From NCBI GenBank assembly GCA_963773055.1, contig CAVYZL010000006.1:1674001-1738000 (forward strand): a DNA stretch of 64,000 nucleotides. The letters run 5' to 3'. Under the pieces are notes generated by a model, which did no database searches, was not told the DNA's origin, and worked only from the letters and a program-made list of their open reading frames with translations. Each line of letters starts with the position of its first letter. Position 1 is the first letter of the stretch. This document shows positions 50,588 through 57,994 of the stretch, piece after piece. This stretch comes from PALSA-612 sp963773055 (lineage in GTDB: Bacteria > Actinomycetota > Thermoleophilia > Gaiellales > Gaiellaceae). A program made the translations under genes and the position numbers.

Positions 50588-51183
50588 CGCGGCGCCAGCC
50601 CGTCCGTCACGAGCGAGAAGACCGTGCGCTCGGCCTTCGCGACCTCTTCGTCTCCGTCCGGCAATTGGCCGAGCACCCAGCCGGTGAGGATCTCCTCGAT
50701 CGCGCCGTAGAGGAGCCAGCTCGCCAGTCGCGCGTCGACGTCCTGGCGAAACTCCCCCTGCGCCTGGCCGCGAGCGACGATGCGCTCGAGCGCGGAGAAC
50801 ACCTCGCCGATCTCGTCGACACGGCGCTGCACCTCCGGGCTCCGCGCGACCTCCCGCACGAGGACGCGCACGAGATCCGGCTGGCGCCGCCACGAGCGAA
50901 GGAGGATCGCCGTCACCTGGCGCAGCTGCTCTGTCGCAGCCTCCTCTGTCTCTTCGACATCGCGGATCGCGGCGAGCAGCTCGGCCCATGTCTCGCGGAA
51001 GATCGACTCGAGGACGTCCTCCTTCGACGAGAAGTAGTGGTAGACGAGGCCGTACGCGACGCCTGCGTCCTCCGCGATGTCGCCCACCCTCGTCGCGTGG
51101 TATCCGTTCCTTGCGAACGTGCGGACGGCCGCGTCGAGGATCTGCCGACGCTTCTCCTCCTGTGCGATTGACCGATCAGTCAA
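50584..51183 (-). CDS. TetR-family transcriptional regulator
   Basis: The 199 residues have an N-terminal helix-turn-helix: RQILDAAVRTFARNGYHATRVGDIAEDAGVAYGLVYHYFSSKEDVLESIF in outline. The C-terminal ligand domain resembles FadR-like regulators of fatty-acid genes (LAAIRDVEETEEAATEQLRQV, then RVLVREVARSPEV). TTG 51183 is chosen because a TAGCCT box lies 7 bases upstream and family starts align there. The first six codons themselves form the operator palindrome. It is followed by the transporter (ATGA) and divergent from the CaiB gene. An acyl-CoA ligand is inferred from context. Confidence 0.88.
   Translation of the reverse strand: MTDRSIAQEEKRRQILDAAVRTFARNGYHATRVGDIAEDAGVAYGLVYHYFSSKEDVLESIFRETWAELLAAIRDVEETEEAATEQLRQVTAILLRSWRRQPDLVRVLVREVARSPEVQRRVDEIGEVFSALERIVARGQAQGEFRQDVDARLASWLLYGAIEEILTGWVLGQLPDGDEEVAKAERTVFSLVTDGLAPR
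51168..51183. promoter_or_regulatory. TetR-type operator at the tetR start and upstream of the CaiB gene
   Basis: TTGACCGATCAGTCAA covers the first codons of the regulator gene, just after its -10 box (51191-51196). It also sits where the -35 region of the divergent CaiB promoter (TACGTT near 51201-51206) should be. One bound dimer could silence both directions. Confidence 0.7.
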
Positions 51184-51214
51184 GGGGCCAAGGCTAGTGG
51201 TACGTTCCGGCACC

Positions 51215-52099
51215 GTGCAACCGCTCGAGGGCCACCTCGTCGTCGACTTCACCCGCCAGCTGCCGGGGCCGTACGCGAGCAGGGAGCTGCTCAGGCTCGG
51301 AGCACGTGTTGTGAAGATCGAGCCGCCGGACGGCGATTCGATGCAGCTGGGCGCGCCGTCGTGGTACGACGCGATCAACGCCGGCAAGGAGGTCGTCCGG
51401 CTCGATCTCAAGGAAGCCGCCGGCCTCGCGGAGGCGCAAGCGCTCTGCAACGAGGCGGACGTGATCCTCGACGGCTTCCGCCCCGGCGTCTTCGAGCGTC
51501 TCGGGCTGCAGGTCCCGGCCCGCGCCGTCTTCTGCGCGATCACCGGCTTCGGTACGGAGGGCCGGCACGCGCGGCGCGCGGGCCACGACATCAATTACGT
51601 CGGGTGGGCAGGGCTGCTCGCCGATACCGCGCCGGCCGTTCCGCCAACGCAGGTCGCCGACCTCGCCGCCGGCGCTCTCGGCGCGCTCGTCGAGATCCTC
51701 GCCGCCCTGCTCGAGCGGGAGCGGACGAGCTTTGGGACGCGGATCACGATCTCGATGACGCACGGCGCGCACAGGCTGGCCGCGCACCGGCTCGGCGGCG
51801 AATCGATCCCGAAGCTCCTCACCGGCGGGCCACCGTGCTTCCGCGTCTACGGAACGGCCGACGGGCGGCATCTCACGGTCGGCGCGCTCGAGCCGAAGTT
51901 CTGGCTGCGCCTCTGCGAGCTGATCGAGCGGCCCGACCTCGTCGAGCGCCACTACGACCCGTCGGCGGCGACCGACCTCGCCGAGGTGTTCCGCGCGCGG
52001 ACGCTCGCCGACTGGCTCGCGCTGTTCGACGACGAGGACGTCTGCGTCGGCCCCGTCTCGACGCTCGAGGAGGCGGCAGCCGAGTTCGGCGCGCCGTAG
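51215..52099 (+). CDS. CoA-transferase family III (CaiB/BaiF) protein
   Basis: The 294 residues open with LEGHLVVDFTRQLPGPYASRELLRLGARVVKIEPPDGD, the classic family III start. VVRLDLKEAAGLAEAQALCNEADVILDGFRPGVFERLG follows, and ITGFGTEGRHARRAGHDINYVGWAGLL holds the catalytic Asp region (GHDINY). Members move CoA between carboxylic acids or act as racemases (AMACR type). It is rather short, since many run 360-400 residues, so it is nearer the racemase-like group. GTG 51215 has TACGTT 8 bases upstream. It is probably under control of the adjacent TetR. Confidence 0.88.
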   Translation: MQPLEGHLVVDFTRQLPGPYASRELLRLGARVVKIEPPDGDSMQLGAPSWYDAINAGKEVVRLDLKEAAGLAEAQALCNEADVILDGFRPGVFERLGLQVPARAVFCAITGFGTEGRHARRAGHDINYVGWAGLLADTAPAVPPTQVADLAAGALGALVEILAALLERERTSFGTRITISMTHGAHRLAAHRLGGESIPKLLTGGPPCFRVYGTADGRHLTVGALEPKFWLRLCELIERPDLVERHYDPSAATDLAEVFRARTLADWLALFDDEDVCVGPVSTLEEAAAEFGAP

Positions 52100-52115
52100 C
52101 GCCCACGCTCCCGCG

Positions 52116-53066
52116 CTAGCGCAGCAGGAAGCCGGTGCCGATCTCGTCGGCGGGCTCGAGCACGAACTCGTGGGCGCCCGTCTTATGCGCCGAGCCCTCG
52201 ACGTCGGTGATCACGGCCGGAGCCCCCGCGACGTCGGTACGGCCGACGATCCAGGCGCGAAACTCGCTGCCGACGATGCTGCGGTGGCGAAGCTCCGGCA
52301 CGTCGAGGAGGGCCATCCGCGCGGATGTCGCGCTACCACACGGCGAGCGGTCGACTTCGCCGTCGGCGAACACCGTCACGTTGCGCTGCACGAGAGGCGG
52401 GCCGTCCGCCTCGTGCTCCCAGAAGACGACGCCGTAGACGTCTCGGAGCTCCGGCTCCTCCGGGTGGACGATCTCGTGTGCCACCTCGAGGTCGTGCTTG
52501 ATCTCTCGTCCCAGCTCGATCAGCCGCGGCAGCTCCTCGGGGGCGACGCGCTCGGGAAGGAAGGCGTAGAAGGCGCCGCCGAACGCTACGTCGACCGTGC
52601 GGCCCGCCGCTTCGAGCCCGCGCGCGTGCACGTACGACGGCACGTTCCGGAAGCGGACGGAGCGAACGTCTCCTGCCTCCACGCTAGCGACCGTCTCGAG
52701 GCGCCCGGAGGGGCAGTCGACGACGACGCGCGTCGCCGGCTCGACCGCCTCGACCACGCCGGACTCGAGCGCCCAGGTGACGAGCGCGATCGTCCCGTGG
52801 CCACAGGCGGTCGAATAGCCGGCGTTGTGGAAGAAGACGACGCCGAGGTCGGCACCCTCGTCCTCCGGCTCGGTCACGAAGCAGCCGTACATGTCCGCAT
52901 GGCCGCGCGGCTCGTAGACGAGCAGCTTCCGGATGTCGTCGAGCTCTTCGAGCGCATACCGTCGCTTGTCGAGGATCGTCCGCCCGGGAAGCGGCTCGAC
53001 GCCTCCAGTGACGATCCGGAACGGCTCTCCGCCGGTGTGGTAGTCGACCGCCGAGACGGTCTGCAT
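52116..53066 (-). CDS. Proline racemase family protein (proline racemase / hydroxyproline epimerase)
   Basis: The 316 residues contain SAVDYHTGGEPFRIVTGG, the first active-site Cys in STACGHGTIAL, and the second in DRSPCGSATSARMALL, with HADMYGCFVTEP and FGGAFYAFLP between. Both Cys are present, which favours an epimerase or racemase over the dehydratase subgroup, where the first Cys is replaced. It inverts the alpha carbon of proline or hydroxyproline without a cofactor. Convergent with the CaiB gene (16 bases between stops). No partner hydroxyproline genes are nearby, so the substrate is uncertain. Confidence 0.88.
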   Translation of the reverse strand: MQTVSAVDYHTGGEPFRIVTGGVEPLPGRTILDKRRYALEELDDIRKLLVYEPRGHADMYGCFVTEPEDEGADLGVVFFHNAGYSTACGHGTIALVTWALESGVVEAVEPATRVVVDCPSGRLETVASVEAGDVRSVRFRNVPSYVHARGLEAAGRTVDVAFGGAFYAFLPERVAPEELPRLIELGREIKHDLEVAHEIVHPEEPELRDVYGVVFWEHEADGPPLVQRNVTVFADGEVDRSPCGSATSARMALLDVPELRHRSIVGSEFRAWIVGRTDVAGAPAVITDVEGSAHKTGAHEFVLEPADEIGTGFLLR

Positions 53067-53085
53067 CAGCCCAGAACCCCCCGCT

Positions 53086-53126
53086 TTCGGACCTGTCCGA
53101 GGGACAGTCCCTCGGACGGGTCCGAA
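53086..53126. repeat. 19-bp-stem hairpin with GGGACAGTCCC core
   Basis: Left arm 53086-53104 and right arm 53108-53126 pair in 18 of 19 positions plus one T-G, around a 3-base loop. The centre is the motif GGGACAGTCCC. A related GGGACTGTCCC occurs at 53224-53234 in the same 208-base gap (53067-53274), which otherwise holds no gene. It could be an interspersed palindromic repeat or a terminator-like structure. Confidence 0.7.
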
Positions 53127-53274
53127 GTGGACACGAACGCCCGTGTCGTCCCACGAATCCCCTGCACATCGCGAGCAGCCCCTTGCCGCGTCTGTTCCGT
53201 CTCGGCTCTAAGGGAGGAGCTTGGGGACTGTCCCTGGGACACGGCCGTAACGGGCAACGGCTGCACGAGACGGT

Positions 53275-54057
53275 TCAGCGGCCGGCGAAGCTCGGAGGCC
53301 GCTTCTCGAGGAAGGCCGTCACGCCCTCGCGGAAGTCCTCCGTCTGCGTGGCGGCCGCCTGAAGCTGCGCTTCGAGCTCCAGCTGCTCGTCGAGCGTCGC
53401 ATGGTGGGTCGAGTCGAAGAGCCGCTTCGTCATGCCGATCGCGCGCGTCGGGGCTGCCGCGTACGTCGCCGCGAGCTCTGCCGTCCGTCCTGCGAGGGCG
53501 TCATCGGCGATCACGTCCCAGACAAGGCCCCACTCACGCGCCTCGGCGGCCGTCAGCTTCCGGTTTGACGTCATCCATGCGAAGGCACGCGCGATTCCGA
53601 GCAGACGCGCGACGAAGTACGAGCCGCCCGAGTCGGGAACGAGACCGATGCCGATGAACGCCGGGATAAAAACGGCCGACTCGGCCGCGATGCGGATGTC
53701 GCAGGCACACGCAAGCGAGAGGCCCGCTCCCGCCGCAGGCCCGTTGACCGCGGCGATCACCGGCTTCTCGAGGCCACGGATCGCGAGGATGTTCTTGTGG
53801 TACCCGGAGCGGAGCCGGTCGCCGATGTCGGTTGGCGCATCGGAGAACTCCGTCAGGTCCTGACCGACGCAGAAGCCGCGCCCGGCGCCGGTGACGACAA
53901 CAGCCCGCACGTCGTCGGACTGCGCCTCCTTGAGCCCCGCCTGGAACGCCTTGTGCATCGCGCCGTTGAAGGCGTTCAGCACGTCCGGCCGGTTGAGCGT
54001 GAGCGTGAGCACCGCGCCGTCGCGGCTGACGTCGACCTCGGCCATGGCCGCGCTCAC
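53275..54057 (-). CDS. Enoyl-CoA hydratase/isomerase (PaaG-like)
   Basis: This crotonase-fold protein of 260 residues has LTLTLNRPDVLNAFNGAM, VVVTGAGRGFCVGQDLTEF (oxyanion-hole strand), AAVNGPAAGAGLSLACACDIRIAAESAVFIPAFIGIGLVPDSGGSYF and FLEKRPPSFAGR at the end. The Asp in LVPDSGG, instead of Glu, and the GQDL motif point to the epoxyphenylacetyl-CoA isomerase PaaG group, though activity on other acyl-CoAs is possible. The start is GTG 54057, or ATG 54045 (AEVDVSRDG). No other phenylacetate genes are visible here. Confidence 0.85.
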   Translation of the reverse strand: MSAAMAEVDVSRDGAVLTLTLNRPDVLNAFNGAMHKAFQAGLKEAQSDDVRAVVVTGAGRGFCVGQDLTEFSDAPTDIGDRLRSGYHKNILAIRGLEKPVIAAVNGPAAGAGLSLACACDIRIAAESAVFIPAFIGIGLVPDSGGSYFVARLLGIARAFAWMTSNRKLTAAEAREWGLVWDVIADDALAGRTAELAATYAAAPTRAIGMTKRLFDSTHHATLDEQLELEAQLQAAATQTEDFREGVTAFLEKRPPSFAGR

Positions 54058-54080
54058 CCTATCGCCAACGCGGTGGTAGC

Positions 54081-54200
54081 GTGGCCGCCGTGGCGCCGCG
54101 CATCGTCCGGAAGACCGAGCGCGCCCTGCTGGGCGTGGCGATGACGATGATCGCCTTCTTCCTCGAGCGACGCATCGCGAAGATGCTCAAGAAGACCTAG
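54081..54200 (+). CDS. Possible 39-residue membrane peptide
   Basis: GTG 54081 opens a short frame whose product has a basic start (APRIVRKTERA), one hydrophobic helix (LLGVAMTMIAFFLERR) and a basic end (IAKMLKKT). GTG 54090 is an alternative start. Its 3' end overlaps the convergent UbiB-like gene by 14 bases. No homologue is recognised. The clean single-helix layout in an otherwise empty 130-base gap is the only support, and no clear promoter or ribosome binding site was found. Confidence 0.4.
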   Translation: MAAVAPRIVRKTERALLGVAMTMIAFFLERRIAKMLKKT

Positions 54201-55791
54201 GGCTGCCTCGTTTCCAGAACAGGTCGACGAGCATCAGGAAGAGCAGCACCAGCCCGATGCTGCCGAACAGCGCCGGCACCCACGTCGAGACGCCGCTCTG
54301 GCCGAGGGTGAACCCGCTGGAGATGATCGCGGCGGCCGCCGTGATGGCCAGCGAGATGCGCCTGGTCGAGCGTCTGATCGTGTTCTCGAGACTGCCCATC
54401 CCTTTCATGTCGACCTGGAAGCGGGGGCCCGGCCGCGCGCCGACGAGCCGTTCGACCGCCTCGACGAGCCCCGACAGCCTCACCTTCACCTTCTGCATCT
54501 CGTAGAACGCGCGCTTCGGGTCGATCGCGTTGCGGCTGCGCTCGAACAGGCGCTTCGCGAGGAAACGGCCGACGACGGAGAACGGATCGAGATCGGGGTC
54601 GAGAACGGTGGCTGCGAGCTGCATCTGCGCCAGCGCTTTCCCCGTCAGCGCCAGCTCCGCGGGGAGCCGCACATCGTGCCGGGCAGCGATCTCGGTGATC
54701 CCCTGGAGGATCGGGCCTAGCTGGATCTCCTGCAACGACTGTCCTCGCACACCTGACAGGAGCTGCGCCAGCTCGTGCTCGAACCTCGTCATGTCGAAGG
54801 TGTCGGGCAGCTCCTGATCGGCGAGCTGGAGCACGATCTCCGCGAGGAACTCGTCGTCCTCCTGCCAGAACGCCATCACGAGCAGCAGCACGAGCTCGCG
54901 GATTCGCGGGTCCACCTCGCCGACCATGCCGCAGTCGAGGAAGTAGACAGAGCCGTCCGACCAGAGCAGGTTGCCGGGGTGCGGGTCGGCGTGGAAGAAC
55001 CCATCGACGAGCACCTGCCGGTAGTACGACTCGATCAGCTGCCGCGCGGCCTCGTAGCGCTCGGGAACGTCCGGCGTCTCGCGGATGGGGACGCCGTCGA
55101 CGAAGCTGAGGACGAGCAGCCGCTTGCTCGAGAGCTCGTGGTACACGGATGGCACTGCGAGCCGCGAGTAGCGCTCGAGCACCTCGCCGAGGCGGTCGAC
55201 GTTCGTCGCTTCCATCCGGAAGTCGAGCTCCCGCTTGAGCGACTCCGACAGGTGACGGATCACAGATGGGAAGTCGACGAGCCGCCGCAGGCCGGCGCGG
55301 TTCTCCGCCTTCTCCGCGAAGAGCTCGAGGAGGCCGAGATCGCGCATGATCTCCTCCTCCGCGCCGAGCCTCTGCACCTTGACGACGACGCGGTCGCCGT
55401 TCTCGAGCGTCGCCGCGTGGACCTGGCCGATCGTGCCTGCAGCGAGAGGCTCCGGGTCGATGTGATCGAAGACGTCCTCCCACGGGACACGGAGCTCGCC
55501 CTCCATCACCTCGACCACCTCCGCCTCGGTCATCGGCGGCACCTGGTCCTGGAGGGTCGACAGTTCGGCGATGAACTCCGGTGGGAGGAGATCGGGGCGC
55601 GTGGAGAGGATCTGACCTAGCTTCGCGAAGGTCGGACCGAGCTCCTCGAGAGCCGCACGGAGGCTCTTTGCGCGCTCCTCGAGCGGGACGTCCGCTGCGC
55701 CACGCTCGCCGAGGCCGTACCTCGTCAGCACCGTGCCGATCCGCGCAGCGCGCCCGAGCAGGCCGAGATCCGCCTCTTGTGTGTCGCTCAT
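54187..55791 (-). CDS. ABC1/UbiB-family atypical kinase
   Basis: The 534 residues show the family's N-terminal motif LGPTFAKLGQILSTRPDLLP (KxGQ), the Ala-rich loop AAGTIGQVHAA replacing the usual Gly loop, VVVKVQRLG (ATP-site Lys), the ExD-like region ELDFRMEA, FFHADPHPGNLLW (catalytic loop) and FLDCGMVGEV (DFG equivalent). Two C-terminal membrane helices follow (ISLAITAAAAIISSGF and ALFGSIGLVLLFLMLV). UbiB relatives act in quinone or isoprenoid-lipid metabolism; the substrate is unknown. ATG 55791 overlaps the UspA stop by ATGA, so the pair is an operon. Confidence 0.92.
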   Translation of the reverse strand: MSDTQEADLGLLGRAARIGTVLTRYGLGERGAADVPLEERAKSLRAALEELGPTFAKLGQILSTRPDLLPPEFIAELSTLQDQVPPMTEAEVVEVMEGELRVPWEDVFDHIDPEPLAAGTIGQVHAATLENGDRVVVKVQRLGAEEEIMRDLGLLELFAEKAENRAGLRRLVDFPSVIRHLSESLKRELDFRMEATNVDRLGEVLERYSRLAVPSVYHELSSKRLLVLSFVDGVPIRETPDVPERYEAARQLIESYYRQVLVDGFFHADPHPGNLLWSDGSVYFLDCGMVGEVDPRIRELVLLLVMAFWQEDDEFLAEIVLQLADQELPDTFDMTRFEHELAQLLSGVRGQSLQEIQLGPILQGITEIAARHDVRLPAELALTGKALAQMQLAATVLDPDLDPFSVVGRFLAKRLFERSRNAIDPKRAFYEMQKVKVRLSGLVEAVERLVGARPGPRFQVDMKGMGSLENTIRRSTRRISLAITAAAAIISSGFTLGQSGVSTWVPALFGSIGLVLLFLMLVDLFWKRGSPRSS

Positions 55792-56261
55792 CGGCCGAAC
55801 CACCCCCTCTTCTTCTGCGCCTCTGCGATCCGCTGACGCGTGTTGACGATCACGACCGTTCGATGCGAGTTGTGCGAGACACGGTTCGGCACGTTGCCGA
55901 GCAGGAACTCCTTGCGCCCACTCATGCCGACGTTTCCCACGACGAGGACGTCGACGTCCTCAGTCTCGGCCGTGTCGACGATCGCCTGAGCAGGATCCTC
56001 GCCCACGCCGATCACCGCGCGGGCGAGCTCCCCGACGAACTCACGGCCGTACTCGAGCAGCTCTTCCTTTGCATGCGGCGAAGCCTGAACGGGTGGCACG
56101 ACGACTTGACAGAGAAAGAGCTCCGCCTCGAAGCGGAGCGCCATGTCAGCGGCAAAGCGCACGGCGTGCTCGGCCGTCTCGGAGCGATCCGTCGCGACGA
56201 GGATGCGCCGGACACCGGCGTCGACGTCTCGACGCGGCCGCGGTGCATTCGCCTCGTCCAT
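55788..56261 (-). CDS. Universal stress protein (UspA family)
   Basis: The 157 residues have RRILVATDRSETAEHAVRFAADMA, the central VDTAETEDVDVLVVGNVG and the nucleotide-loop region GNVGMSGRKEFLLGNVPNRVSHNSHRTVVIVN. This corresponds to the ATP-binding G-2x-G-9x-G pattern with Asn where Ser/Thr is usual. It is a stress-related, probably ATP-binding, cytoplasmic dimer. First gene of the pair with the UbiB-like kinase and 13 bases after a crotonase gene, so it may be transcribed with the crotonases. Confidence 0.88.
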   Translation of the reverse strand: MDEANAPRPRRDVDAGVRRILVATDRSETAEHAVRFAADMALRFEAELFLCQVVVPPVQASPHAKEELLEYGREFVGELARAVIGVGEDPAQAIVDTAETEDVDVLVVGNVGMSGRKEFLLGNVPNRVSHNSHRTVVIVNTRQRIAEAQKKRGWFGR

Positions 56262-56274
56262 GGGGACGTCGAGC

Positions 56275-57048
56275 CTACCTGCCTTCGAACTGGGGCGGCC
56301 GCTTCTCGACGAAGGCCGTCAGGCCCTCTCGCGCGTCGTCGGACGAGAACGCGAGGTAGAGGAGGCGGCGCTCGTAGTCGACCCCGAGCGCGAGAGGCGA
56401 CTCGTCCGCACGCACGACGGCGTCCTTTGCGAGCCGGTTCGCGACTGGCCCTTTGGACGCGATCTCCACCGCTACCCGCTCTGCTTCGGCGAGCCAGGCC
56501 TCCTTGGCGACGACGCGGGCGACCAGCCCGGCGGCGAGCGCCTCGCGCGCGCTCAGCCGCCGGCCCGAGAGGATGACGTCCATCGCGAGCGCCTTGCCGA
56601 CGGCCCGCGTGAGCCGTTGAGTGCCTCCGGCGCCGGGGATGATGCCGAGCCCCGTCTCCGGCTGCCCGAAGACAGCCGTCTCGGAGGCGACGATCAGGTC
56701 GCAGAGCATCGCGAGCTCGCAGCCGCCGCCCAGGCAGAAGCCGGAGACCGCCGCGACGAGCGGCGTGCGCACGGCGCGGACGGAGTCCCACGCGTCGACG
56801 CTGCGGTCGACGTACATCTCGACAGCAGACCTCGCGGCCAGCTCGCCGATGTCCGCGCCTGCGGCGAACGCGCGGTCGGAGCCCGCGACGACGATGCAGC
56901 GGATCGTGGGGTCGGCGTCGAGCTCCTGGAGCGCCGAGACGAGCTCGCCCATCAGCTCCGACGAAAGCGCGTTCAGCTGGTCGGGCCGGTTGAGCGTGAC
57001 CGTGGCGACCGGCGGCGCGCTCGCGACGAGTACGTACGCCTCAGCCAT
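56275..57048 (-). CDS. Enoyl-CoA hydratase (crotonase)
   Basis: The 257 residues contain VTLNRPDQLNALSSELMGEL, VVAGSDRAFAAGADIGEL, AVSGFCLGGGCELAMLCDLIVASETAVFGQPETGLGIIPGAGGTQRL and the end FVEKRPPQFEGR. Both catalytic Glu residues of true hydratases (SET and QPE) are present. It should add water to 2-enoyl-CoA in beta-oxidation, acting after the acyl-CoA dehydrogenases encoded nearby. ATG 57048 overlaps the upstream crotonase stop by 8 bases. Confidence 0.92.
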   Translation of the reverse strand: MAEAYVLVASAPPVATVTLNRPDQLNALSSELMGELVSALQELDADPTIRCIVVAGSDRAFAAGADIGELAARSAVEMYVDRSVDAWDSVRAVRTPLVAAVSGFCLGGGCELAMLCDLIVASETAVFGQPETGLGIIPGAGGTQRLTRAVGKALAMDVILSGRRLSAREALAAGLVARVVAKEAWLAEAERVAVEIASKGPVANRLAKDAVVRADESPLALGVDYERRLLYLAFSSDDAREGLTAFVEKRPPQFEGR

Positions 57049-57856
57049 CGCGCTTCTCGACGAAGCGCTGGACCGCGCCCTGCGCCTCCTCGCCGAGCAT
57101 CGACAGCGCAAGCCAGTCGCGCGCGTGGCCGACGGTCGCGTTCCAGGAAAGATCGCGCCAGTAGTTGAGCTGCTGCTTCGCGTAGCGCGTCGTCTGCGGA
57201 AGCTTCGCGGCGAGCTTCTCGACGAGCTCGTCGACGGTCGCGTCCAGCTCGGCCGCAGGGACGGCGCGGTTGACTAGCCCCCACGCGAGCGCCTGCTCGG
57301 CCGAGACCTCCTCGCAGAGCAGGATGATCTCGCGAGCGCGGCGCTCGCCGACCATGATCGGCAGCCACTGCGTCGCTCCCCCGGCAGGCACGGAGCCGTG
57401 CTCGAGCCCGACGTGGCGGATGTACGCGTCGTCGACCATCACCGCGAGGTCGCACGCCATCTGAAGCTCGTTACCGCCGCCGACGCAGATGCCGTTGACA
57501 CGCGCGAGCGTCGGCTTGCCGATCTCGCGCAGCCGGTCGTGCGCGTCCTGGAATGCACCGAACCACTTCCAGTAGCCCGTCGGGTTGCCCAGGTACTCCG
57601 CCGACCACTCCTTGAGGTCGGCGCCGACACAGAATGCGCGCCCCGCGCCCGTGATCACGACGACGCGGATCTCGTCATCCCACGAGGCGTCCTCGCAGGC
57701 GCGCGCGAGCTCCCGGAGCATGCGGAAGTCGAAGGCGTTGAGCCGCTCGGGGCGGTTGAGCGTGATCGTGGCGCGCGGCGGCGCCTTGGCGTAGACGATC
57801 CGCTCGAAGCCGAGCGTGTCCGGGGACACGGGCTCAGGGGCCGAAGGCTCGGTCAC
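57041..57856 (-). CDS. Crotonase-superfamily protein (BamA/Oah-like variant)
   Basis: The 271 residues show ITLNRPERLNAFDFRMLREL, VVITGAGRAFCVGADLKEW, ARVNGICVGGGNELQMACDLAVMV and RHVGLEHGSVPAGGATQWLPIMVG. The HGSxxxGGATxxLPxMVG stretch differs from ordinary hydratases and, as I remember it, resembles ring-opening hydrolases of the BamA/Oah type. The two classical Glu positions are not both kept, so simple hydration is doubtful. GTG 57856 has TAGGGT 6 bases upstream (leaderless), making this the first gene of the operon with the hydratase. Confidence 0.78.
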   Translation of the reverse strand: MTEPSAPEPVSPDTLGFERIVYAKAPPRATITLNRPERLNAFDFRMLRELARACEDASWDDEIRVVVITGAGRAFCVGADLKEWSAEYLGNPTGYWKWFGAFQDAHDRLREIGKPTLARVNGICVGGGNELQMACDLAVMVDDAYIRHVGLEHGSVPAGGATQWLPIMVGERRAREIILLCEEVSAEQALAWGLVNRAVPAAELDATVDELVEKLAAKLPQTTRYAKQQLNYWRDLSWNATVGHARDWLALSMLGEEAQGAVQRFVEKRDG

Positions 57857-57862
57857 AGCGTG

Positions 57863-57868
57863 ACCCTA
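57863..57868 (-). promoter_or_regulatory. -10 box of the crotonase operon (leaderless type)
   Basis: TAGGGT on the minus strand lies 6 bases before the GTG at 57856. Confidence 0.42.
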
Positions 57869-57905
57869 CTCGACGAAAACGCCCCCGTCGCGACCCTCCA
57901 CCCGG

Positions 57906-57924
57906 GCACCGAGCGGCTCGGTGC
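57906..57924. promoter_or_regulatory. Palindrome between divergent operons, candidate operator
   Basis: GCACCGAG and CTCGGTGC form perfect 8-base arms around CGG. It lies in the 138-base gap between the crotonase operon and the PLP-enzyme operon, 71 bases before the latter's likely ATG. It could bind a dimeric regulator or form a small hairpin. Confidence 0.4.
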
Positions 57925-57994
57925 GGCTTGTACGCAACGTCGATCCGCGGTGGCACTGATGCGACGAAGAGCCACGAGGCCGACCCTCTCGGTG

